Origin: Candidatus Bipolaricaulota bacterium
Lineage (GTDB): Bacteria > Bipolaricaulota > Bipolaricaulia > Bipolaricaulales > Bipolaricaulaceae
Reading direction: 5' to 3'
DNA: 6,688 nucleotides
Assembly (NCBI GenBank): GCA_027027485.1
Contig: JALVLL010000272.1
Location: forward strand, 1-6,688
Shown: positions 1-5,106 of the stretch, one piece after another
Layout: each line of letters starts with the position of its first letter
How positions within the stretch are numbered: position 1 is the first letter of the stretch
Made by a program: the position numbers and the translations under genes
Notes under the pieces: generated by a model
Database searches by the model: none
Told to the model about the DNA's origin: nothing
What the model saw: only the letters and a program-made list of their open reading frames with translations

Positions 1-615
1 GCCCTGGGGCGGGACCGGGGACCGGAACTCGCCGTCGCCCGGGGGATCGCCGTGGCGGCGACCCTCCTCGGGTTCGGGCTGGTGCCTCTCTTCGCCACCT
101 TCGGGTCGATCTACCGGGCCCACGGGGCGTTCACCGCGGCGATCACGCCGCCCCTCGCGGTGGCGCTCCTGCTCGGGATCACCTGGCGGCGGTTCGGGCG
201 GACCGGGGCCCTCGCCACCCTGGTCGGCGGGACCGCGGCGATCGCCCTGTCCTTCGTCTTCCCGGACCTCGTGGCGCCGTTCGCCCACGGGGTCCGCCTC
301 GAGGAGGGGGTGCGGGCCTACACCTACGTCCGGGCCCTCTTTGGCCTGGCCGTCTCCGCGGCCCTCGGGATCGAGGGCTTGAGAGAGGTGGTGATAGCCT
401 CGGTGGGCACCGACGGCCGCGACGGCCCCACCGATGCCGCAGGGGGCATCGTGGATGGGGGGACCGCCGCGAGGATCCGCGCCGCGGGGCTCGATCCCCT
501 GGAGCTCCTTTCCGATAACGACTCCTACCGGGCGCTTTCGGCCTCGGGCGACCTCCTGGTCACCGGCCCCACCGGGACCAACGTGGCCGACCTCGTCCTC
601 GTCCTTGCGGCCTAG
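1..615 (+). CDS. Sodium:solute symporter 3' end, fused in frame to the C-terminus of a type-2 glycerate kinase (5' partial)
   Basis: The gene enters from the left edge already in frame, and 204 residues are visible. Residues ~1-124 look like the last part of a sodium:solute symporter (SSS/SGLT family). They hold hydrophobic helices at about 13-38, 44-60, 67-90 and 106-124, plus the family-like stretch ITPPLAVALLLGITWRR followed by a GA..TLVGG helix. Such proteins move a solute inward with Na+ across the inner membrane. From about residue 125 the sequence changes to the C-terminal part of glycerate 2-kinase (GckA, MOFRL domain): TDGRDGPTDAAGG at 137-149, NDSY at 173-176 and TGPTGTNVADL at 188-198. 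The protein then ends where a kinase would end. No stop or frameshift separates the parts. The kinase's N-terminal domain is absent, so kinase activity is not expected. It may be a fusion made by deletion between neighbouring genes, or an assembly join. Both family calls come from recalled motifs. The internal GTG at 52 is not a start, because symporter homology begins before it. Confidence 0.8.
   Translation, partial: ALGRDRGPELAVARGIAVAATLLGFGLVPLFATFGSIYRAHGAFTAAITPPLAVALLLGITWRRFGRTGALATLVGGTAAIALSFVFPDLVAPFAHGVRLEEGVRAYTYVRALFGLAVSAALGIEGLREVVIASVGTDGRDGPTDAAGGIVDGGTAARIRAAGLDPLELLSDNDSYRALSASGDLLVTGPTGTNVADLVLVLAA
361..378. repeat. Perfect 7-bp inverted repeat at the symporter/kinase junction
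   Basis: GCCCTCG at 361-367 and CGAGGGC at 372-378 flank a GGAT loop. The repeat lies inside the coding sequence exactly where the protein changes from symporter to glycerate-kinase sequence. A 7-bp GC-rich hairpin can occur by chance in DNA of this composition, so its role is uncertain. It could be an old terminator end of the symporter gene or a structure that favoured a deletion. Confidence 0.45.
373..615 (+). pseudogene. Remnant of glycerate 2-kinase (MOFRL domain, C-terminal ~80 residues)
   Basis: This part of the reading frame matches the tail of type-2 glycerate kinases, which phosphorylate D-glycerate with ATP and are usually 400-450 residues long. Visible family motifs are TDGRDGPTDAAGG, NDSY and the terminal GPTGTN. 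The TDG.DGPTDAAG loop is the hallmark of the family. The ~350 N-terminal residues that would complete the active-site cleft are missing, and the symporter occupies that position instead. The left boundary is approximate: LAVSAALGIEGL (residues 116-127) could belong to either family, as expected if the join used short similarity. There is no separate start codon or Shine-Dalgarno sequence at the junction, so this domain could only be made as part of the fusion. Confidence 0.75.
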
Positions 616-618
616 GCC
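609..618. other. 10-bp palindrome holding the stop codons of two convergent genes
   Basis: GGCCTAGGCC reads the same on both strands. The central CTAG supplies TAG at 613-615 for the rightward symporter/kinase frame and TAG at 614-612 for the leftward ferritin-VIT1 gene. The two genes therefore overlap by exactly four bases with no intergenic space. Confidence 0.85.
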
Positions 619-1490
619 TCGACCCCGAGGAGCGTCCGCAGGAGCCAGCCGATGAGGAAGGAGATCGCCGCGACCCCCAATCCGATGGCCGCCATCTCAA
701 GAAGGGTCTTCCTGTAGGGAAGCCCCCGCACCACGGCCATGAAGAAGGTGAACGCCCCCACCACCAAAAGCCCGTCCAGAAGGCAGAGGCCCAGGGCAAG
801 ATAGGCGTTTCCCAGGATGAAGAACGGGAAGACGAGGAGTCCCACCGTCACGATATAAGCCACCCCGGTGTAGACCGCCGCCTTGGAGGGCGACTTCGCC
901 CCTCCCTCCGATTTCGTGGAGAGGTATTCCGAGGCGGCCATGGAGAGGGCCGCCGCGATCCCGGTGATCAGGGCCACAAGGCCCACGAGCCGCGCCCGCC
1001 CCAGGGCCAAGGTGAGCCCGGCCAAAGCCCCCAGAAGCTCCACCAGGGCATCGTTTATCCCCAGGACCATCGAGCTCAGATATCCCAGGCGCTCCTCGTC
1101 GATCCCGGCCATCAGGGCCTCCTCGTGGGCCTTTTCCTCTTCCACGATGCGGCGGAGCTCGGGGATCTCCCCCGCCACCTCCAGGTAAGAGGCCTCGGCC
1201 CTCGTTTCCCCCTCCTCCATGAGCTTCATGGCGAAGGTGACCCCGAAGATCCGGGCGAGAAATAGATACCAGCGCACCCTCCAACGGTCCGGGGGAACCT
1301 CCTCGCCGGTGTATTCCTTGAGGGTCCGGTAGTGTCCGAGCTCCTCCTCGGAAAGCTTCAGGAACACCTCGCGGTTCCCACCTTCCGCCATCCGGGCGAG
1401 GCCCCGGTAGACGTGGTGCTCCGTTATCTCGTTGCGCTGGAACTCAAGGAGTTTCAGACGGACTTCCCTCTCGAGCCTTTTCCCTTCCAT
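612..1490 (-). CDS. Ferritin-like domain + VIT1/CCC1 membrane transporter (MbfA-like)
   Basis: The 292-residue protein has two domains. Residues ~10-130 form a ferritin-like (rubrerythrin-type) four-helix domain with candidate diiron ligands: E21 or E24 in EITEHHVYRGLA, E50xxH53, a glutamate among E92/E93/E95, and E119xxH122. Residues ~135-290 are a VIT1/CCC1-type domain with GINDALVELLGALAG (144-158), MAASEYLSTKSE (184-195) and further hydrophobic helices. Proteins of this layout (MbfA in alpha-proteobacteria) sense or oxidise cytoplasmic Fe2+ in the ferritin part and export iron, or possibly manganese, across the inner membrane. The ATG at 1490 is chosen because GGGAG lies three bases upstream; a TTG at 1502 would add MGEW but has no good ribosome site. 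The gene diverges from mscL, and its stop overlaps the convergent gene. The family is fairly sure; metal and direction are inferred. Confidence 0.88.
   Translation of the reverse strand: MEGKRLEREVRLKLLEFQRNEITEHHVYRGLARMAEGGNREVFLKLSEEELGHYRTLKEYTGEEVPPDRWRVRWYLFLARIFGVTFAMKLMEEGETRAEASYLEVAGEIPELRRIVEEEKAHEEALMAGIDEERLGYLSSMVLGINDALVELLGALAGLTLALGRARLVGLVALITGIAAALSMAASEYLSTKSEGGAKSPSKAAVYTGVAYIVTVGLLVFPFFILGNAYLALGLCLLDGLLVVGAFTFFMAVVRGLPYRKTLLEMAAIGLGVAAISFLIGWLLRTLLGVEA
617..630. terminator. Weak hairpin just past the first gene's stop
   Basis: CCTCG (617-621) and CGAGG (626-630) can pair around an ACCC loop directly after the rightward stop. There is no T-tract, and the hairpin lies inside the 3' end of the opposing gene. 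It is at most a weak or factor-assisted terminator and may be coincidence. Confidence 0.2.
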
Positions 1491-1551
1491 CCACTCTCCC
1501 AAGTTGCATCGCGATCCATGGGTGCACTATTCTGCCCCTAAGGGGGTGTAC
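1491..1551. promoter_or_regulatory. Divergent promoter region between ferritin-VIT1 gene and mscL
   Basis: These 61 bases must hold the start signals for both genes. A perfect palindrome ATCGCGAT lies at 1508-1515, with outer TG/CA pairs (1505-1506 and 1517-1518) that extend it with one mismatch per side; it could be an operator. For the rightward promoter the best I can offer is TTGCAT (1504-1509) and an extended TG-c-ACTATT (1523-1531) with a 16-bp spacer, each hexamer only 3/6 to consensus. A second small inverted repeat, CCCCT/AGGGG (1535-1545), overlaps the mscL ribosome site. No clear leftward promoter is visible. Confidence 0.3.
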
Positions 1552-2007
1552 ATGGCCAAGAAGGGTTTTTGGAGCGAGTTTAGGGACTTTATCACCAAAG
1601 GGAATCTCGTCGAGATCGCGGTGGCCTTCATCATGGGAGCGGCCTTCGGCGCGGTGGTGAAGTCGTTCATCAACGACGTCATCATGCCAGTGGTGGGCTA
1701 CCTGATAGGCGGGGTGGATTTCTCAAACTTGTTCGCGGTGCTGACGGGAGAAAGCTACCCCTCCGCCCAGGTGGCCCGTGAGGCCGGGGCCGCGGCGATA
1801 TACTACGGGGCCTTCATCAATACCTTCATCACCTTCCTCATCGTGGCCTTTGTGATGTTCCTTTTGATCAAGGCTGTGATGCGGATGAGGAAGCCCAAGG
1901 AAGTCCCTGCTCCCGCCACCAAGGAGTGCCCCTACTGCAAGATGAAGATACCCATATCCGCTACCCGCTGCCCTTACTGTACCGCCGAGCTTCCCGCTGA
2001 AGGGTAG
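1552..2007 (+). CDS. mscL: Large-conductance mechanosensitive channel MscL with C-terminal zinc ribbon
   Basis: MscL is a homopentameric inner-membrane channel that opens under membrane tension and releases solutes during hypo-osmotic shock. The 151 residues begin FWSEFRDFITKGNLVEIAVAF, the conserved amphipathic N-terminus leading into the first helix (~18-48) with the pore stretch AFIMGAAFGAVVKSFINDVI. The periplasmic loop is ~50-83 and the second helix ~84-110. The tail differs from E. coli MscL: C126PYC129 and C140PYC143 form a four-cysteine zinc-ribbon motif (KECPYCKMKIPISATRCPYC). Similar zinc-ribbon tails occur on MscL of several other phyla, so this is a variant and not a new family. 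The ATG at 1552 follows AGGGGGTG at a normal distance and gives the conserved N-terminus; the frame is open further upstream, but that part is not MscL-like. The next gene starts 14 bp later and is probably cotranscribed. Confidence 0.96.
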   Translation: MAKKGFWSEFRDFITKGNLVEIAVAFIMGAAFGAVVKSFINDVIMPVVGYLIGGVDFSNLFAVLTGESYPSAQVAREAGAAAIYYGAFINTFITFLIVAFVMFLLIKAVMRMRKPKEVPAPATKECPYCKMKIPISATRCPYCTAELPAEG

Positions 2008-2015
2008 CGGATCGT

Positions 2016-2024
2016 GGGAGATTG
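2016..2024 (+). promoter_or_regulatory. Ambiguous ribosome site and start of the 443-residue gene
   Basis: GGGAG at 2016-2020 is the only Shine-Dalgarno-like element after the mscL stop. It sits one base from TTG (2022-2024), closer than normal, and seven bases from CTG (2028-2030). No ATG or GTG is in frame until GTG at about residue 34. Translation may depend on coupling to mscL, whose ribosomes stop at 2007. Confidence 0.4.
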
Positions 2025-3353
2025 CGGCTGGTTAAGGTCTTCGCTGTCATCACGGCGGTTTCCGTAGCGAGCTCGTCCGCGGATCTGGAGCCGCTGGTAT
2101 TCGACTCCGCGGCCCGGGCTGTGGGGGAAGTGGCCCGATCCCTTGGGGCTCCCGGGCGCGGGCTCCTGGAGCCGTATCCCGAAGTGGCCAGGCCCTTCCT
2201 CTGGCTCATGCGCTACCTCCCCCGGAGGTGGCGGCTCGCCCTGATCCGCTGGGGGATGTCCTTCTCGCTCGGGTATCCTGCCCCGGCTTTCGGCTCCTGG
2301 AATCCCGCCGGGATCTTCTCTTTCTATACGGAGCGCTACCCGAAGCGAACCTACGATGCCATTGTCCTCGGGGACCCGAGCGGGGGCACCGCGCATCTCG
2401 CGGCGCTCCTTGGTGCCCCGCTTCTCCCCCCCTGTTACCTCCTCGGGGCCCGGCACCGGATCGATCCCGACGACATGGACCCCTACATTTCCACCGCCCT
2501 TAAGGCCATCGCGGGGATACGGAAAGGCGAGGGGGTCGAGGTGATCGTTCATTACGACCCGGTCCACGACCGGGACCTCGTGGCGCGGGCCGCCCTCTTC
2601 CGGGTGCGGGCCACGGGGCTCCCCGCTGCCTACCGGGAGTTCATCCTGGGGCGGCTCCGCCCCGGGGGGACCATCGTGGTGGCCGAGGATTCCTATTCCT
2701 GGCCACAGATACCTCTGGCGGAGGGGATCTGGCTACAGATCGGCGGGCTAGGGGCCCTGTCCCCCGAGGGATACCTCGGGCGTTATCCCCCGCCCGGGGA
2801 GCCGGTTTGGAGGAGGGAGTCGGAGTGGGGGACCCCTGAGGGGTTCATCGAGGAGGCAGAGGACTTCGCCTCCGAACACGGCTTCCGCTTCCTGAAGCTT
2901 TCCTTCCCCCACCCGGACCGCTCTTCCCTCTTGGCCTACCGGGCGTACCGGGCCGCCGGAGCGAGGGAGGGAATGGTGATCCTCGACTGTTTCACCACCA
3001 TGGACGCGAAGTTCTGTAAGGAGACCGGGATCGCTCCATTGCACCTCGTCTTCAATACCCGGGATTCCTTCGAGTTCGCCCTCGAGATCCTGGAAGATGA
3101 GCGTCCAGGGGAAGCCCTCCTTCTCCTCCACCCCAGCTACGCCGCTCCCGAGGACCTGGTCCTCCCGGACGAGTGGGAGCGGGCGTTGGGGGAACTGGGG
3201 ATCGCGGTGAGGTGGCTCATAGATCCCCGCGCCTTCCCCGACGATCCCTATCTCCCCTTCCTCGCCTCGAGGAAGCTCGAGGAGCTCTCGCGGGAATACC
3301 GGCTTCCGGAGCCCCTGGGGCTTCCGGTGGGGGAGCTTCCGGGGCTCCCCTGA
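2022..3353 (+). CDS. Hypothetical protein of 443 residues, two-part alpha/beta architecture
   Basis: I do not recognise this family. The N-terminus (1-20, MRLVKVFAVITAVSVASSSA) is mildly hydrophobic but not a convincing signal peptide. Residues ~112-145 (YDAIVLGDPSGGTAHLAALLG) look like a beta strand followed by a glycine-rich turn. Residues ~173-223 (VEVIVHYDP ... LRPGGTIVVAED) resemble later strands of a Rossmann-like fold; the LRPGG.IVV.ED stretch recalls class-I methyltransferases, but a normal SAM-binding motif is not evident. Residues ~317-405 (MVILDCFTTMDAKFC, then ALLLLHPSY and AVRWLIDP) look like a second alpha/beta unit. The only cysteines are C138, C323 and C332. The start is uncertain: an in-frame stop at 1998-2000 bounds it, TTG at 2022 lies only one base from GGAG, and CTG at 2028 has better spacing but is rare. 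It follows mscL by 14 bp and overlaps the convergent ATPase gene by 106 bp. Confidence 0.75.
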   Translation: MRLVKVFAVITAVSVASSSADLEPLVFDSAARAVGEVARSLGAPGRGLLEPYPEVARPFLWLMRYLPRRWRLALIRWGMSFSLGYPAPAFGSWNPAGIFSFYTERYPKRTYDAIVLGDPSGGTAHLAALLGAPLLPPCYLLGARHRIDPDDMDPYISTALKAIAGIRKGEGVEVIVHYDPVHDRDLVARAALFRVRATGLPAAYREFILGRLRPGGTIVVAEDSYSWPQIPLAEGIWLQIGGLGALSPEGYLGRYPPPGEPVWRRESEWGTPEGFIEEAEDFASEHGFRFLKLSFPHPDRSSLLAYRAYRAAGAREGMVILDCFTTMDAKFCKETGIAPLHLVFNTRDSFEFALEILEDERPGEALLLLHPSYAAPEDLVLPDEWERALGELGIAVRWLIDPRAFPDDPYLPFLASRKLEELSREYRLPEPLGLPVGELPGLP

Positions 3354-4117
3354 GCCGGAACCAAAGCCCGGTGGCCGTCCTCCCCCGCCAGGAGCACGAA
3401 CTCGATCCCGTAGGCCTCCCGGAGCCGCTCCGGCGTCAACGCCTCCCCGGGGTTCCCCCGGGAGATCACCCTCCCCTCCCGCAGGAGGACGACCGTGTCG
3501 GAGTAGATCAGGGCGTTGTTCGGGTTGTGGGTGGTGACGAGGATCCCTTTCCCCTGCCGCGATAGCTCCGCCGCCAGGGAGAGCACCCGGTGCTGGTGGG
3601 CCGGATCCAGGTGGGCATCGGGCTCATCGAGGAGGACGAACTCCGCCCCCTGGGCCAGGGCCCTGGCGATGAGGACGAGCCTCATCTCCCCTCCGGAGAT
3701 GTCGGTGTAGGGCCTCTCCGCGAGCCCCGAAAGCCCCACCATCCCCAGGGCCTCCAGGGCGGCCTCACGGTCCCGCTTCCCCGGGGCGGAAAACGCCCCC
3801 ACGTAAGGCGCCCGGCCCATGAGCACCACCTCCAGCACGGTGTAGCCGAAGACCGGCCGGTGGATCTGGGGGACATAGGCCACGTGGAGGGCCCTCTCCC
3901 GCGGGGGCATCCCGTGGAGGCCCCTGCCCCGGAGGATGACGGTCCCGCCCGAGGGGCGGCGGAGCCCGCACATGCACTCGAGCAGGGTGGTCTTCCCCGA
4001 CCCGTTCGGGCCGAGCAGCGAGAGGAGCTCGTTCCGCCGCAGTTCCAAAGAAACGCCTTTCAGGACCGGTTTCCCGGGGAGGTAGGCGTAGGTTATGTCC
4101 CGCGCCTCCAGGCTCAT
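3248..4117 (-). CDS. ABC importer ATPase, FecE/BtuD family, with an unusual C-terminal extension
   Basis: This is the nucleotide-binding subunit that powers the neighbouring permease from the cytoplasmic face. The 289 residues show Walker A GPNGSGKTT (36-44), Q-loop Q84 in YVPQ, signature ISGGEMR (140-146), Walker B FVLLDE (160-165), D-loop HLD (169-171) and switch H197. Residues 1-255 have the usual FecE/BtuD length. After A255 the frame runs on for 34 low-complexity residues rich in Ser, Gly, Pro and Arg, read antisense to the end of the convergent 443-residue gene. Codon 256 is CAG (3352-3350), one change from TAG, so a lost stop is likely. The ATG at 4117 overlaps the permease TGA in an ATGA, and a G-rich run lies just upstream; the longer open frame to 4420 is antisense-like noise within the permease. 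Substrate specificity is set by the partners, not visible here. Confidence 0.93.
   Translation of the reverse strand: MSLEARDITYAYLPGKPVLKGVSLELRRNELLSLLGPNGSGKTTLLECMCGLRRPSGGTVILRGRGLHGMPPRERALHVAYVPQIHRPVFGYTVLEVVLMGRAPYVGAFSAPGKRDREAALEALGMVGLSGLAERPYTDISGGEMRLVLIARALAQGAEFVLLDEPDAHLDPAHQHRVLSLAAELSRQGKGILVTTHNPNNALIYSDTVVLLREGRVISRGNPGEALTPERLREAYGIEFVLLAGEDGHRALVPAQGSPGSSPTGSPRGSGSRYSRESSSSFLEARKGR
3302..3342 (+). repeat. Three direct copies of GCTTCCGG
   Basis: The octamer occurs at 3302-3309, 3320-3327 and 3335-3342, inside the last codons of the 443-residue gene, where it encodes a repeated LP pattern, and inside the antisense tail of the ATPase frame. This may be simple GC-rich sequence drift and no function is visible. 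Confidence 0.5.
3330..3350. terminator. GC-rich 7-bp hairpin at the end of convergent genes
   Basis: GGGGAGC (3330-3336) and GCTCCCC (3344-3350) pair around a seven-base loop, immediately before the TGA (3351-3353) of the rightward gene. No T-tract follows on either side. Its place at the meeting point of two convergent genes fits a shared, factor-assisted transcription end, but GC-rich composition makes chance pairing likely. Confidence 0.3.
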
Positions 4118-5106
4118 CTCCACCCCCCTCCCCGGGCGAGATACCTCATGAAGAGGAACAGAAACGCCGGGACCCCCACGATCCCGGTGAGGATCCCCAG
4201 GGGGATCTGGCTTTCCATGAGCGAGCGGGAGAGGGCGTCGATGATCACCATGAAGCCTGATCCCAAAGCCAGGGACGCCGGGAGCACCCGGGTATGGTCG
4301 GGCCCTACCACGGACCGGGCGGCATGGGGGGTGATGAGGCCGATCCAGCCGATGGTCCCCGCTTGGGAGACCGCCGAGGCCACGAGCATGGTCCCCGCCA
4401 AGACCATCCCCGTACGCCACTTTTTGACATCGACCCCCAGCGAAGCGGCCTCCCGCTCATCCAGCGAGAGGAGGTTTACCTTCCAGCGCAGCAGGAGGAG
4501 GAGCCCCCCGGCGACGATGCTCACCGGGAGGAGCTTCCACACATCCTCCCAGCCCGCCCCCGCCAGGCTCCCCAGGAGCCAGTAGGTGATCTCCGGGAGC
4601 ACGTCCATGGGGTCGGCCAGGTACTTGACCACCCCGATGAGGGCGCTGAAGAGCGAGCCCACGAGGATCCCGGAGATGACCAGGACCAAAAGCGAGTTCC
4701 CGAACCTCCTGGCGATGGCCACGACGAGCCCCAAGGCCAGGATCCCGAAGGCGAAGGAGATCCCGTCGATATAGTGCCAGGGAACCCCGAGGAGGATCGC
4801 CACCGCCGCCCCGAAGGCGGCGCCGGAGCTCACTCCCAGGATCCTGGAGTCCACCAAGGGGTTGCGGAATATCCCCTGGAAGATGGCCCCGGCCAGGGCC
4901 AGGTCTGCCCCCACAAGCGCCGCGGCCAAGGCCCGGGGGAGACGTACCGCCAGGACCACGCCCCTGGACAGGGGATCGACCCCTCCCGGGAGGAACAAGG
5001 CCCCCATCACCTCCCTCAGGCCCAGCGGGTACCGGCCCAAAAGGAGATAGAGGAGGACAGCCCCCAGCGGGAAAAGGAAAAGGGGCCAGGCCCTGGCCGT
5101 CCTCAT
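4114..5106 (-). CDS. ABC importer permease, FecCD/BtuC family
   Basis: This is the membrane subunit of a class-II importer of the kind that moves iron-siderophore complexes, cobalamin, heme and similar chelates from periplasm to cytoplasm as a homodimer. The 330 residues are of normal family length and strongly hydrophobic, with roughly ten helices. Family landmarks are RLPRAL (55-60), GAIFQGIFRNPL (73-84) followed by GVSSGAAFGA (91-100), the cytoplasmic coupling segment DEREAASLGVDVKKWR (216-231), GTIGWIGLITPHAAR (250-264) and IPLGILTGIVGVP (301-313) near the end. The ATG at 5106 overlaps the binding-protein stop in an ATGA (5103-5106), and its own stop overlaps the ATPase start the same way, so expression should be translationally coupled. 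The open frame continues upstream to 5328, but that part is not permease-like. Confidence 0.95.
   Translation of the reverse strand: MRTARAWPLFLFPLGAVLLYLLLGRYPLGLREVMGALFLPGGVDPLSRGVVLAVRLPRALAAALVGADLALAGAIFQGIFRNPLVDSRILGVSSGAAFGAAVAILLGVPWHYIDGISFAFGILALGLVVAIARRFGNSLLVLVISGILVGSLFSALIGVVKYLADPMDVLPEITYWLLGSLAGAGWEDVWKLLPVSIVAGGLLLLLRWKVNLLSLDEREAASLGVDVKKWRTGMVLAGTMLVASAVSQAGTIGWIGLITPHAARSVVGPDHTRVLPASLALGSGFMVIIDALSRSLMESQIPLGILTGIVGVPAFLFLFMRYLARGGGWR

Noticed and set aside
697..1284. A 195-codon - strand frame inside the ferritin-VIT1 gene
   Set aside because: It is the same strand in another frame, with Gly/Arg-rich sequence, while the ferritin-VIT1 frame has clear metal-ligand and transmembrane motifs.
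1974..2567. A 197-codon - strand open frame across the end of mscL and the start of the 443-residue gene
   Set aside because: It crosses an unrelated gene end, is Gly/Pro/Arg-rich and has no recognisable motif; the + strand genes explain the region.
3590..4585. A 331-codon open frame on the + strand across the ATPase and permease genes
   Set aside because: It lies antisense to two clear ABC-transporter genes, is dominated by P, G, E, R and H, and shows no domain. It is a by-product of GC-rich codon use.
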